From NCBI RefSeq assembly GCF_020594515.1, contig NZ_JAJCTH010000004.1, positions 124,001-188,000 on the forward strand: a DNA stretch of 64,000 nt, written 5' to 3'. The position numbers and the translations under genes are program-made. Under the pieces are notes generated by a model. That model was not told the origin of the DNA. It saw nothing but the letters and a program-made list of their open reading frames with translations, and made no database searches. Positions 1 to 8,179 of the stretch are shown here, piece after piece. Numbering within the stretch: position 1 is the first letter of the stretch; every line of letters begins with the position of its first letter. The stretch is from Rhodoferax sp. U2-2l (lineage in GTDB: Bacteria > Pseudomonadota > Gammaproteobacteria > Burkholderiales > Burkholderiaceae_C).

Positions 1-179
1 AACGATGCGGTGATCAGCAGCACGTCCTTGATGATCCAGTCCATCGGCGGAACGACGCCATGCACCAGGTACAGGTACGCGACCGGAAGAAAGGATGACA
101 GGCAAACGCCGATCAGCGTGATTCTCCCGATGAGGTGCACCGGGCGAACCCATTCCTTTTCGTAAACAGCATTGTCCAT
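1..179 (-). CDS. Membrane protein, cut by the window edge (C-terminus missing)
   Basis: An open minus-strand frame starts at an ATG at 179 behind a good GAGGTG ribosome site and runs off the left edge without a stop (59 codons seen). The visible N-terminus (MDNAVYEKEW...) is polar, then becomes hydrophobic with one clear membrane span (ITLIGVCLSSFLPVAYLYLV) and the start of a second. It begins 16 bases after the DUF5058 gene ends, so it is very likely the next gene of the same operon. I do not recognise the family from this fragment. By position it could be the partner subunit of the DUF5058 membrane protein. Confidence 0.7.
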   Translation of the reverse strand, partial: MDNAVYEKEWVRPVHLIGRITLIGVCLSSFLPVAYLYLVHGVVPPMDWIIKDVLLITAS

Positions 180-195
180 TTCATTCACCTCTGAT

Positions 196-891
196 TCAAG
201 CGAGGCCGTGCCAGGCGGCACCGGCGAGCGTTCCGACGATCATCGCCAGACCCAGGCTGTATTCCTTCAGCTTCTCGACGCGCTGCGCGATCTGATAGAA
301 GACGAAGGTGGCGATGCCGGCCGCGGCCCAGGCGGCGACGAAGTCACCGCCGCCGAGCAGCGTTCCCGAGCTCAGGTTGCCGTAGATGGCGCACATCGCG
401 GCCCCGCTGACGATCGCCAGGATCCGGGGGTTGCGGCTGACGACCTTGCGCTGGATGCCGGCCAGGTGCTTGGCGAACAGCACGACCGCCAGCAGCGAGC
501 CGACGCCGTTCAGCCACATCCCGAACCAGGACACCATCAGCGCTTCCTTCGCGTAGTCGGCGCCGCCGAAGGTCACGCCCGCGGCCTCGGCACCGATCTT
601 CGCGGCGGCCAGTTCATTGGTCGCCGACACGATGATCGACAGCCGCATCCAGGCCAGCGGGCTGCCGAGCACGGCCATCAGGCCGACCATCACGATGAGG
701 ATGCCCAGCGCCGGGCCGACCGCCGTCATCATGCCGATGCGCATGGCCTGTCGGCACTGCGCCTCGCTGACGCCGACGCGCGCGGCCTGGCGCTTGGTCA
801 GGCGGAAGTACGCGACCCCCTGGAACGCCACGATCGCGACCGTGACGCTGCAAAGTGCCCACAACAACGGGCTGTTGATGATCTCGTCCAT
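196..891 (-). CDS. DUF5058-type multi-pass membrane protein
   Basis: A 231-residue protein made of about six hydrophobic spans separated by short loops. One loop has a positively charged stretch (RLTKRQAARVGVSEAQCRQ) near residues 30-50. It carries no signal peptide or catalytic motif. Length and pattern fit the uncharacterised DUF5058 membrane family; that assignment is from memory of the family, not from a search. It lies 9 bases downstream of the DUF1116 gene and is followed at 16 bases by another membrane gene, so the pair may form a carrier or channel for the substrate or product of the carbamoyl-transfer enzymes. A role as a transporter is inference from context only. Confidence 0.65.
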   Translation of the reverse strand: MDEIINSPLLWALCSVTVAIVAFQGVAYFRLTKRQAARVGVSEAQCRQAMRIGMMTAVGPALGILIVMVGLMAVLGSPLAWMRLSIIVSATNELAAAKIGAEAAGVTFGGADYAKEALMVSWFGMWLNGVGSLLAVVLFAKHLAGIQRKVVSRNPRILAIVSGAAMCAIYGNLSSGTLLGGGDFVAAWAAAGIATFVFYQIAQRVEKLKEYSLGLAMIVGTLAGAAWHGLA

Positions 892-900
892 GGCTTTGCC

Positions 901-2322
901 TCAGTTCTGCGCACATTGCTGCGCGAATGCCAGGACCGCGCGGCTGAAGCACTCCATCGGCGGCGTCGTGATGCCGGCGCCGACCTGCCCGATGCCAGGC
1001 TCCTTGTGCACGCTGCCCGTCGTGATGACCGGCAGGATGTTGGTGCTGACGACCTTGCGGATGTCGATGCCGGTCGGCGAGCCCCTGAAGTTCAGCACCG
1101 GCTGCGAGTAGTTCAGGTTCTCGGTCAGCGTGATGTCGTACATGCGCTTGGAGATCTCGATGCCTTCGGACGGCGAACCGCCGATCAGCTGCACGATCGC
1201 CGGCGCGCCGCTCAGCGCGAAGCCGCCGATGCCGGCCGTCTCGGTGATGCAGGAGTCGCCCATGTCGAGGTTGGCGTCGTCGTCGCCAAAGCCCGGGAAG
1301 TACAGCCCGACGACACGCTGCGCCGGCCCAACGAACCAGGTGTCGCCGAGGCCGGAGACACGGATGCCGAAGTCGACGCCGTTGCGGCACATCGCCGTCA
1401 CCATCGTGCTGTTCGGCACGTTGCGCGCCACGTCCAGGCAGACCTTGGACGTCGGCATGCTGATGCTGAGGAAGTAGCCGTCGTTGCCGTTGACGAAGTC
1501 GACGACGTGCGACAGCCGCTCGTGGGAGATCCCGGTCTTCAGCAGCAGCGGGAACAGGGCGCGCAGCAGCAGGCTGGTGCCGGCCTTGTTGCGGTTGTGG
1601 CCCTCGTCACCCATGTGCAGCGCCTGGAACTGCAGCGAACGGGCGTCGATGCCCTCGCTGTTGGACAGCGCCTCGTGCATGACGTTGCAGTACTCGCTGC
1701 CGATCCAGCGCAGCCGCTCGAGCACCTCGGGAGCGAAGGCCCCGTAGCGCAGCAGCTTGCCGCCCATGCCCTCGGGCACGGCGCAATAGGCGAAGTTGCC
1801 GTGCTTCTTGTTCTGGAACACGTGAACCGCCATGTGCGCCGAGATCACGCCGCCCATCGCGCCGACGGTGTCGTGGTCGTGGCACGGCGAGAACTCGATC
1901 TGGCCGGAGGCCGCGACCTGTTCCGCCTCTTCCGGCGTCTTGGCGAAGCCTTCCAGCATGATCACGCCGATGATCGCGCCGCGCATCGGGCCGCACATGC
2001 GGTCCCAGGTGATCGGCGGCCCGGCGTGCAGCACCATGTTGGGCTTCATGCCCGGAATCACGTCGATCGCCTGGCGGCAGTCGACCAGGAACGGCGAGGC
2101 CGCCAGGAACCGGTCGATGGCAACCTGGTTGGCCGCGTCGATCTCGGGGCTCTCCAGCAGCGACAGCGCGCGGATCAGCTCGGGGTTGCCGCCGGCCGGG
2201 GGCGTCCAGTCGACATGCACCGCCGACACGCCCTGGTCGAGCAGGTCGTGGAAGAAATTCTCCGTTCCCAGGTTCACCGCCTTCAGCGGCGAGCCGAACA
2301 GTTCTTGGACTTTGGACATCAT
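901..2322 (-). CDS. DUF1116 protein (YlbE/AllG-like carbamoyltransferase subunit)
   Basis: A 473-residue soluble protein of the DUF1116 family, full length for the family. In E. coli the homologue YlbE (now AllG) is one of three proteins needed for oxamate carbamoyltransferase, with FdrA (AllF) and the DUF2877 protein (AllH). This complex splits oxalurate with phosphate to oxamate plus carbamoyl phosphate. Family-typical conserved stretches include the N-terminal LKAVNLGTENFFHDL, the central MHMGDEGHNRNKAG and GDSCITETAGIGGFA. The start at 2322 has an AGGAGA ribosome site and shares one base with the fdrA stop (TGATG), implying translational coupling. No DUF2877 gene is present in the window, so either it lies beyond the left edge or this enzyme is a two-subunit variant. 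Confidence 0.85.
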   Translation of the reverse strand: MMSKVQELFGSPLKAVNLGTENFFHDLLDQGVSAVHVDWTPPAGGNPELIRALSLLESPEIDAANQVAIDRFLAASPFLVDCRQAIDVIPGMKPNMVLHAGPPITWDRMCGPMRGAIIGVIMLEGFAKTPEEAEQVAASGQIEFSPCHDHDTVGAMGGVISAHMAVHVFQNKKHGNFAYCAVPEGMGGKLLRYGAFAPEVLERLRWIGSEYCNVMHEALSNSEGIDARSLQFQALHMGDEGHNRNKAGTSLLLRALFPLLLKTGISHERLSHVVDFVNGNDGYFLSISMPTSKVCLDVARNVPNSTMVTAMCRNGVDFGIRVSGLGDTWFVGPAQRVVGLYFPGFGDDDANLDMGDSCITETAGIGGFALSGAPAIVQLIGGSPSEGIEISKRMYDITLTENLNYSQPVLNFRGSPTGIDIRKVVSTNILPVITTGSVHKEPGIGQVGAGITTPPMECFSRAVLAFAQQCAQN

Positions 2323-3851
2323 CAGTTCTCCTGGACAAGTAGGGCCGCCAGTCGGGCGGCATGGGCGTTGGTCTCACCGAGCAGCACGCCGAGATCACGA
2401 AGGCGCGCGCACTGGTCGACAAAGTTCTGCGGGTCTTTCGGCGTGCCCAGCACGTAGGCGACGACCGTCAGCCGGCGCCCCTGGCGCTTGGCCTCGGCCA
2501 GGGCCTTCTCGATGGCCGGCAGCGCCGAGCCGACCGGATCGGGATGCCCGCCGTAGCCGAGCACGAAGTCGAGCAGCAGCACGGCCGTCTCGGGGTCCGA
2601 ACCCTCCGCAACGATGCGGGTGTTGCGGACTTCCGGGTCGATCATCGGGTGCGGCTTGCCGCGCGTGAACACGTCGTCGCCCATGTCCAGGAAGGTGTGG
2701 GCCTGGCTGCGCATCGGGTCCGCGAGCTGCTCCTCGGCCTTCTTGGCGGTGTTGCCGAAGCACGGCGCGTTCGGCCGCTCCTGGCGGAAGATGAGGCGCG
2801 ACTCCTCGGTCAGCGTGCCGCCGCAGAACAGCGCCCGCACGTAGCCGTTCTTGGAGGGCGTGCAGTCCGCCGGCAGCCGCCCTTCCTTGCCGATCCAGTC
2901 GGGCACCGGGCGCGACAGCGCGCGCAGGGTCTGCGCCGCGCCGGCCTCCAGCGTCGAGGCGCCGAGCACGTTGCCGTCGGGCTCGCCGGAGCCGGCGGCC
3001 CCGAGGAAGCACAGCACGACCGGCTTGCCGCAGGCCCGGGCGCGGCGGCGGATCTCTTCGGCAATGGTCGGGTGCGGCGGCTTGGAGATCAGGACGATGA
3101 CCTCGGTGGCGGGGTCGTTCGCCAGCGCGTCCATCGCCTCGAACATCATCAGGCCGCCGATCTGCGCGCTCAGGTCGCGGCCGCCGACGCCGATCAGCTG
3201 GCTGACGCCGGCACCGGCCCGGCTCAGCAGGACCGAGATCTCCTGCGCACCGGTGCCCGACGCACTGACGATGCCCACCGAGCCGCGCTCCACCTGGTTG
3301 GCGAAGCACAGCGCCTTGCCGCCGATGATCGAGGTGCCGCAGTCGGGGCCCATCATCAGCAGGCCCTTGTCGCGGGCGAGTTCCTTCAGCGAGCGCTCGT
3401 CTTCCAGGCTGACGTTGTCGCTGAACAGCATGACGTGCAGGCCTGCCAGCAGCGCCTTGCGCGCCTCGGCCGCGGCGTACAGCCCCGGCAGCGAGATGAC
3501 CGCGACATTCGGCTCGAGCTGGCGCACGGCCGCCTGCAGCGTCCGCGGGTTGGCCTGCTTCGAGTCGTCGCCGTCGGTGCGGCGGCTCATCGCCGCCTCG
3601 ATCCCCTGCAGGGTCGAGGCCTCGTCCTGGGCGTCGTCGAGCTGGATGACGATCATCACGTCGTTCGGCTCGGCCCCCATGGTCTCGCGGGTGTCAAAGC
3701 CGCCGTCAGCCAGCAGCTGCTTGTTCATCTCGGTGCCCATGCTGACCGAGACGCGCAACACGCCGGGCAACTCCAGCAGCCCCTTCGAGATCCCCATCAG
3801 GGTGACGGAGTCGAAGTAGGTGTTCTTCTTGATGTAACCGATTGATTTCAT
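2322..3851 (-). CDS. fdrA: FdrA family protein (AllF-like carbamoyltransferase subunit)
   Basis: A 509-residue protein matching the FdrA family, which is built like succinyl-CoA/acyl-CoA synthetase. A CoA-binding-like domain (VMIVIQLDDAQDEAS region onward) is followed by two ligase-like domains. Landmarks are LLMMGPDCGTSIIGG, GIVSASGTGAQEISVLLSR and ISKPPHPTIAEEIRRR. In E. coli it is a subunit of oxamate carbamoyltransferase. The gene lies 8 bases downstream of carbamate kinase and overlaps the DUF1116 start by one base, so the three enzymes are made together. Expected role: phosphorolysis of a carbamoyl compound to carbamoyl phosphate in the cytoplasm, which the kinase turns into ATP. The actual carbamoyl donor here is not shown by the sequence. 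Confidence 0.88.
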   Translation of the reverse strand: MKSIGYIKKNTYFDSVTLMGISKGLLELPGVLRVSVSMGTEMNKQLLADGGFDTRETMGAEPNDVMIVIQLDDAQDEASTLQGIEAAMSRRTDGDDSKQANPRTLQAAVRQLEPNVAVISLPGLYAAAEARKALLAGLHVMLFSDNVSLEDERSLKELARDKGLLMMGPDCGTSIIGGKALCFANQVERGSVGIVSASGTGAQEISVLLSRAGAGVSQLIGVGGRDLSAQIGGLMMFEAMDALANDPATEVIVLISKPPHPTIAEEIRRRARACGKPVVLCFLGAAGSGEPDGNVLGASTLEAGAAQTLRALSRPVPDWIGKEGRLPADCTPSKNGYVRALFCGGTLTEESRLIFRQERPNAPCFGNTAKKAEEQLADPMRSQAHTFLDMGDDVFTRGKPHPMIDPEVRNTRIVAEGSDPETAVLLLDFVLGYGGHPDPVGSALPAIEKALAEAKRQGRRLTVVAYVLGTPKDPQNFVDQCARLRDLGVLLGETNAHAARLAALLVQEN

Positions 3852-3859
3852 ATCTGACC

Positions 3860-4825
3860 TCAGGCTTGTTCGGTGTGGAAATGCGTGCCGACGGAACGGT
3901 CTCCGACGGCCTGCTCCAGTTGGTGAATGGACGTGATGACGCCACGCCCGCCGGGACGCCGATCGAGGTAGGTCAGGATGGCCTCCACCTTCGGCTGCAT
4001 GCTGCCCACGCCGAACTCGCCGGCGGCCATGTAGCGGCGGGCCTCGTCGACGTGGACGACGCCAAGCTGCTGCATGTCGGGCTGTCCGAAGCGGATCGCA
4101 ACCTTGTCGACCGCCGTCGGAATGACGAACAGGTCGGCCTTCAGGCTGACCGCGAGAAGGGCCGAGACGCGGTCCTTGTCGATGACGGCCTGGACGCTCT
4201 CGTAGCCGCCTTCGGCGCTGCGCACGACCGGTATCCCGCCACCGCCGCAGGCGATGACCACGGTGTCATCGGCCAGCAGCCGCAGGATGCTTTCTTCTTC
4301 CAGGATGGCGCGGGGCTTGGGCGACGCCACCACCCGGCGCCATCCACGCCCGGAGTCCTCGGCGATCGACCAGCCCTGCGACGCCGCCAGCTCGTGCGCC
4401 CGCTCGGACGACATGTGGCCGCCGATCGGCTTGTCGGGATTCGAGAACGCTGCGTCAGCGGCGTCGACCTCGACGCGGGTGACGACCGTCACGACGCGGC
4501 GCGCGGCCTGCCCGCGGCGGATGAACTCGTTGTGCAGGGCGTTCTGGAACATGAATCCGATCGAGCCCTGGGTATGGGCCACCGAATGCTCCAGCGGCGC
4601 CACCGGGACTTCCCCTCGGGCCATCTCCGAACGGCGCTGCAAGAAGCCCACCTGGGGGCCGTTGCCGTGCGTGATGGCGACCCGCCAGCCGGCGTCGATC
4701 ATGTTCACGACGTGCGTCGCAATGCCCCGGATCGTGTCGTACTGATCCTGGGCCTCGGCTTCCGCCGCCGATTTGATCAGGGCATTACCACCGATCGCCA
4801 CGACAGCCAGTTTTTCACCTGTCAT
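3860..4825 (-). CDS. Carbamate kinase (catabolic, AllK/ArcC family)
   Basis: A 321-residue amino-acid-kinase-fold enzyme. It transfers phosphate from carbamoyl phosphate to ADP, giving ATP, CO2 and ammonia. Visible family motifs are VVAIGGNAL at the N-terminus, THGNGPQVGFLQRR, IGFMFQNALHNEF, ACGGGGIPV and the substrate-site stretch AVIDKDRVSALLA. I place the start at the ATG at 4825 because a GGAG ribosome site lies six bases upstream. A longer frame to 4855 has no such site. It is the first gene of the minus-strand operon with fdrA and DUF1116, so it most likely harvests ATP from the carbamoyl phosphate those proteins release, rather than serving an arginine deiminase pathway, of which there is no trace here. 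Confidence 0.92.
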   Translation of the reverse strand: MTGEKLAVVAIGGNALIKSAAEAEAQDQYDTIRGIATHVVNMIDAGWRVAITHGNGPQVGFLQRRSEMARGEVPVAPLEHSVAHTQGSIGFMFQNALHNEFIRRGQAARRVVTVVTRVEVDAADAAFSNPDKPIGGHMSSERAHELAASQGWSIAEDSGRGWRRVVASPKPRAILEEESILRLLADDTVVIACGGGGIPVVRSAEGGYESVQAVIDKDRVSALLAVSLKADLFVIPTAVDKVAIRFGQPDMQQLGVVHVDEARRYMAAGEFGVGSMQPKVEAILTYLDRRPGGRGVITSIHQLEQAVGDRSVGTHFHTEQA

Positions 4826-5268
4826 TTGCTGCTCCGATACGCTGTTGTGTGGCAACCATTTGCCAGCACAGAAACTATAGGGCGAGCAAAAACCGAGTTA
4901 TCGGAAAACTCACGCGATCCGCGTGCAATTTTTTTTGACAAGCGCGCCGCACCCAAAAACTGGTTTACGCGCTAGGATTTACCCGCAATTCGCCCAGGTC
5001 CGTCGCCGGACGCTGACCCTCGCTGCGCCTCGACGAGATGTGAGGCCGTCGCCAACCGCACCGGACCACCGTCAACGATGTTTCTTGCCCGCTCGACCAC
5101 CACCCGCGCCGCCCAGACGGCAGGCATCGGCACCCGCCCGCACGAGCGCGGCCGGGTGTCCGCCTGGCGTCGTCCGCGCGCCTTGGCGGCGCGCCGGTCG
5201 TCCGAGTCGGGTCGAACGAAGGCCCGAGACACGGGTCCGTGCGGTCATCACCTCGGGAGCGACGACTC
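4826..5268. promoter_or_regulatory. Divergent promoter region with two dyads, candidate LysR operators
   Basis: This 443-base spacer separates the carbamate kinase operon from the divergent LysR gene. Two dyads stand close together on the kinase side: CCGA-GTTA-TCGG at 4893-4904, and CACGCG-ATC-CGCGTG (perfect six-base arms) at 4911-4925. A TATAGT-like -10 for the minus operon can be read near 4876-4881. Short dyads near a divergent LysR start are the usual place for LysR-type operators, but no consensus is known for this regulator. The rest of the spacer, towards 5268, is GC-rich and shows no gene I can support. Confidence 0.45.
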
Positions 5269-6237
5269 ATGACAAGTTATTCCAAGCCGCCCCACAACTT
5301 AGACCTCGAAACCCTCTATACGTTTCTTCTGGTCGTCGAGCACCAGAGTTTTTCGGTGGTTTCCGAACTGATGCACAAGACCACGTCCACCATCAGCTAT
5401 CGCATCAAGAATCTCGAAGAAATACTCGACATCAAGCTCATCAACCGGACCACGCATTCGGTTACGCCTACCGCCGCGGGCTTGCTGCTGATCGAGAAGG
5501 CCAAATACCTGCTGGACTGGCAGCATGATCTGCCGCGGGAACTCAAGAAAGTCGCCTCGGGAGTTGAGCCGAGTTTCACGATGGTCTTCAACAATCTCCT
5601 CTACGACGCCCAGGGGGCGGCCAGCCTGCTGGTCCACCTGTACGAGAAGTTTCCCGGCACGCTGTTTCGCCTGGAGCGTGCGGTGAACATGGGGGTCTGG
5701 GACTACATGCTTCACGAGAACGCCCATGCCGGCATCGGCGCGCCCGGCCTGCACGCCATCGACGACACCTATCGCTGCCTGCCGCTGGGCCTGATCGAGT
5801 GGGACTTCGTCTGTGCCGCCGGCCACCCGCTCGTGCGGCGCTCACAGTCGCTGACCGAAGACGACGTGCGGCGGATCCCGGTCATCAACATCGAGGACAC
5901 CTCCCGCCACCTGCACAAACGGCAGGCCTGGCGCCTGACCGGGCAGCAGGAGCTGCTGGTGCCGGACATGGAGACCAAGATCAACGCCCACCTGCTCGGG
6001 CTGGGCGTCGGCTTCCTGCCGCAGGTCGTGGCCCAGGCCCATGTCGAGGCCGGCCGGCTGCACCGGCTGAACGTTCCCGGCGTCTTCCGGGCGCCGTCGC
6101 CGATGTCGCTGGTGCGGCGCAAGAACCAGAGCGGGGTGATCGATTCGTATGTCCACGATCTCTTCCGCCAGCGCCATCCGCTGACCCAACCATTCACCCG
6201 GGCGATCAGCCAGCTGTTCCCCGCGCTACCCCACTGA
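5269..6237 (+). CDS. LysR-type regulator of the carbamoyl-transfer cluster (AllS-like)
   Basis: A 322-residue LysR-family transcription factor. The N-terminal winged helix-turn-helix covers about residues 10-70 (LETLYTFLLVVEHQSFSVVSEL ... TISYRIKNLEEIL), followed by the two-lobed effector-binding domain. The start is the ATG at 5269, preceded by GGGAG about ten bases upstream; an upstream GTG in frame at 5239 lacks this. It is divergent from the carbamate kinase operon and 10 bases ahead of the transporter gene, so it probably controls both. In E. coli the LysR regulator AllS activates the allantoin genes, and the placement here is parallel. The effector is unknown; it may be the imported carbamoyl compound or a breakdown product. 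Confidence 0.88.
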   Translation: MTSYSKPPHNLDLETLYTFLLVVEHQSFSVVSELMHKTTSTISYRIKNLEEILDIKLINRTTHSVTPTAAGLLLIEKAKYLLDWQHDLPRELKKVASGVEPSFTMVFNNLLYDAQGAASLLVHLYEKFPGTLFRLERAVNMGVWDYMLHENAHAGIGAPGLHAIDDTYRCLPLGLIEWDFVCAAGHPLVRRSQSLTEDDVRRIPVINIEDTSRHLHKRQAWRLTGQQELLVPDMETKINAHLLGLGVGFLPQVVAQAHVEAGRLHRLNVPGVFRAPSPMSLVRRKNQSGVIDSYVHDLFRQRHPLTQPFTRAISQLFPALPH

Positions 6238-6247
6238 AAGGTCACCC

Positions 6248-7522
6248 GTGTCCACCGAGAATGCAGTTCCGAAACGCGCAGCCATGCTGCGGGTCACACT
6301 TGCCGGCATGGTCGGAACCACGCTGGAGTTCTACGACCACTTCATCTACGGATCGGCGGCCGCGCTGATCTTCCCGCGGGTGTTCTTCTCGCAGATGAGC
6401 CCGAACCTGGCGCTGCTGCTGTCGCTGGTGACCTACGGCGTCGCCTTCCTCGCGAGGCCGCTGGGCGCCGTCATCTTCGGCCACTTCGGCGACCGGATCG
6501 GCCGCCGGGACGTGCTGGTCGTCGCGCTGGTCCTGATGGGCGCGTCGACCTTCCTGATCGGCTGCCTGCCCGACTACGCGACGGCCGGCGCCACCGGCGC
6601 CTACCTGCTGTGCGTGCTGCGCGTGCTGCAGGGCATCGCGCTGGGCGGCGAGTGGGGCGGCGCCACGCTGATGGTCAGCGAGTACGCCAAGGGCAGCAAG
6701 ATCAAGGCGCTGCTCGGCAGCATCGTGCAGATGGCGTCGCCGCTGGGCTTCCTGCTCGCCGGCGGCATGTTCGCCGCCGTCACCAGCCTGACGACCGAGG
6801 CCCAGCTGCTCGACTGGGGCTGGCGCATCCCGTTCCTGCTGAGCGCCCTGCTGGTGGGCGTCGGCGTCTACATGCGCCTGCACCTCGCCGAGTCGCCCGA
6901 GTTCCTGCAGATGCAGAAGAAGGAGCCGGTGGCGCCGGTGCTCGAGGTCGCGCGCAACCATCTGAAGCCAGTCTTGCTGGCCGTCGGCACGCGCACCGGC
7001 AGCGACATCGCCTTCTACGTGTTCGCGCTGTTCCCGCTGGTGTACCTGCCCCACCTGGGCCTGCCGCGCGAATCGGCGCTGGTGGTCGGCATGGCGGCAG
7101 CGGTCGGGCAGATGTGCGGCATCCCGCTGTTCGGCTACCTGAGCGACCGCCACGGGACGAAGCGTGTCCTGGCCGTCGGAGCGGTGCTGAACATCGTCTG
7201 GTGCTTCGCCTACGTCTACCTGCTCGACACGATGCAAATGCCGTGGATCATCGCCGGGGCCTTCGTCGCGCTGTTCCTGCTGGCCGCGCTGTGGGCCCCG
7301 CTGGCGGCGCACCTGCCGGCGCTGTTCCCGGTGAGCGTGCGCTACACCGGCACCGGCCTGGGGTTCCAGGCGGCCGGCATCCTCGGCGGGGCGCTGGCAC
7401 CGACGATCTGCCTGATGCTGCTGAACCGCTTCGACAGCGGCTACGCGGTGGCGCTGTACCTGGGCGCCACGCTGCTCGTGGCCTTGTGGTGCACGGTCAA
7501 GACGGAGCTGCGCTACTCATAG
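6248..7522 (+). CDS. MHS-family (metabolite:H+ symporter) major facilitator transporter
   Basis: A 424-residue, 12-span inner-membrane carrier. Hallmarks of the metabolite:H+ symporter group are GTTLEFYDHFIYGSAAALIF in span 1, GHFGDRIGRRDVL in the loop 2-3 signature, and RVLQGIALGGEWGGATLMVSEY. It starts with GTG at 6248 behind AAAGGT and lies 10 bases after the LysR stop, so the two are cotranscribed. Relatives carry small organic acids and zwitterions (for example shikimate, proline, alpha-ketoglutarate). In this context it probably imports the carbamoylated substrate handled by FdrA/DUF1116, which is inference. Base composition is GC-rich like the rest of the left block. Confidence 0.9.
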   Translation: MSTENAVPKRAAMLRVTLAGMVGTTLEFYDHFIYGSAAALIFPRVFFSQMSPNLALLLSLVTYGVAFLARPLGAVIFGHFGDRIGRRDVLVVALVLMGASTFLIGCLPDYATAGATGAYLLCVLRVLQGIALGGEWGGATLMVSEYAKGSKIKALLGSIVQMASPLGFLLAGGMFAAVTSLTTEAQLLDWGWRIPFLLSALLVGVGVYMRLHLAESPEFLQMQKKEPVAPVLEVARNHLKPVLLAVGTRTGSDIAFYVFALFPLVYLPHLGLPRESALVVGMAAAVGQMCGIPLFGYLSDRHGTKRVLAVGAVLNIVWCFAYVYLLDTMQMPWIIAGAFVALFLLAALWAPLAAHLPALFPVSVRYTGTGLGFQAAGILGGALAPTICLMLLNRFDSGYAVALYLGATLLVALWCTVKTELRYS

Positions 7523-7547
7523 GGGGCCCGGCGCGCGCCGCCCCCCC
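7523..7547 (+). terminator. GC-rich hairpin just after the transporter stop
   Basis: Directly after the transporter stop codon lies a G4-5/C5-7 stretch enclosing the self-complementary GGCGCGCGCC, able to fold into a very stable hairpin. No T-run follows, so if it terminates transcription it may need Rho or act as a 3' end stabiliser. Confidence 0.35.
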
Positions 7548-7568
7548 GAATCAGCGAACAATCGCCCC

Positions 7569-7676
7569 ATGGACCTACATGTGCCGATCACCCTAACCGA
7601 CGAACTCGCCGACGACATCGTCACCGCCAGCGCTCGCCTGAACCTCGCCAGTGGCGAGATCGGGCGCATCGAGTAG
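7569..7676 (+). pseudogene. Short ORF, probably remnant of a gene cut by transposon insertion
   Basis: An ATG at 7569 opens a 35-codon frame (MDLHVPITLTDELADDIV...) ending at TAG. In the same frame after the stop, protein-like sequence continues (HDWDVVAQGHPWEREDYE) exactly up to the Tn3-type end at 7730. This suggests a gene with a nonsense mutation whose 3' part was lost when the transposon end arrived. I do not recognise the family. It may equally be a chance frame. Confidence 0.3.
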
Positions 7677-7729
7677 CACGACTGGGACGTTGTCGCCCAG
7701 GGCCACCCTTGGGAGCGCGAGGACTACGA

Positions 7730-7767
7730 GGGGTCGTCTCAGAAAACGGAAAAAATCGTACGCTAAG
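7730..7767 (-). repeat. 38-bp terminal inverted repeat of a Tn3-family transposon
   Basis: The 38 bases begin GGGGTCGTCTCAG, continue with AAAACGGAAAAAATC and end GTACGCTAAG. This is the classic Tn3-family (Tn21/Tn5393-like) end, with GGGG at the outside and ACGCTAAG at the inside. The resolvase fragment begins 10 bases inside it. No matching second end or transposase gene is seen, so only one end of the transposon remains. It coincides with the change from the GC-rich left block to the rest of the window. Confidence 0.9.
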
Positions 7768-7777
7768 CCTTCGTGTC

Positions 7778-8179
7778 CTACCCTGAAGGCGACTGCACAA
7801 CATCAGGAGGCCGCGCCGCACTTGCAGCTTGCAGGGCGGCGTAGAGGGCGGTCTTGCCAATCTTGAGCCGTGCCGCAGCTTCACGAACAGTCAGCCCGTT
7901 GGCAATATGCTCTCTCGCCCGCTGCAACTTGTCGGCGGTGATGACCGGTTTGCGGCCACCTTTGCGCCCACGGGCGGCAGCTGCCGCCAGTCCTGCCTTG
8001 GTGCGATCGCGGATCAAGTCACGCTCAAACTGGCCCAGCGCACCGAACACGTGGAAGATGAGCCGTCCGCCCGAAGTGGTGGTATCGATGGCCTCAGTCA
8101 GTGACCTAAAGCCGACGCCTCGCGCTTCGAGCGCGCCAATCGTTTCGATCAGGTGCGCAAGGGAGCGCCCAAGCGAGGG
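7778..8179 (-). pseudogene. tnpR: Serine resolvase (TnpR) fragment lacking the catalytic N-terminus
   Basis: About 133 residues of a Tn3-family resolvase/invertase are preserved. They start within the dimer region (LGRSLAHLIETIGALEARG), run through FRSLTEAIDTTTSGG, IFHVFGALGQFERDLIRDRT and the C-terminal helix-turn-helix (GLTVREAAARLKIGKTALY). The first 60-70 residues, including the YxRVS catalytic serine motif, are missing. They are replaced from about 8178 upward by unrelated sequence beginning GTGTCCCGAATTTTG. The frame continues open through the junction to 8287, but that part is not resolvase. It cannot be active. It belongs with the 38-bp end next to it as the debris of one transposon. 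Confidence 0.88.

Noticed and set aside
172..2457. A 761-codon plus-strand open frame opposite DUF5058 and DUF1116
   Set aside because: It is Arg/Ala/Asp/His-rich antisense sequence of two well-recognised minus-strand genes in GC-rich DNA. It has no family resemblance and no ribosome site.
4930..4980. TTGACA at about 4935 as a -35 box for the LysR gene
   Set aside because: No -10-like hexamer is found 16-18 bases downstream; the nearest candidate is far out of range.
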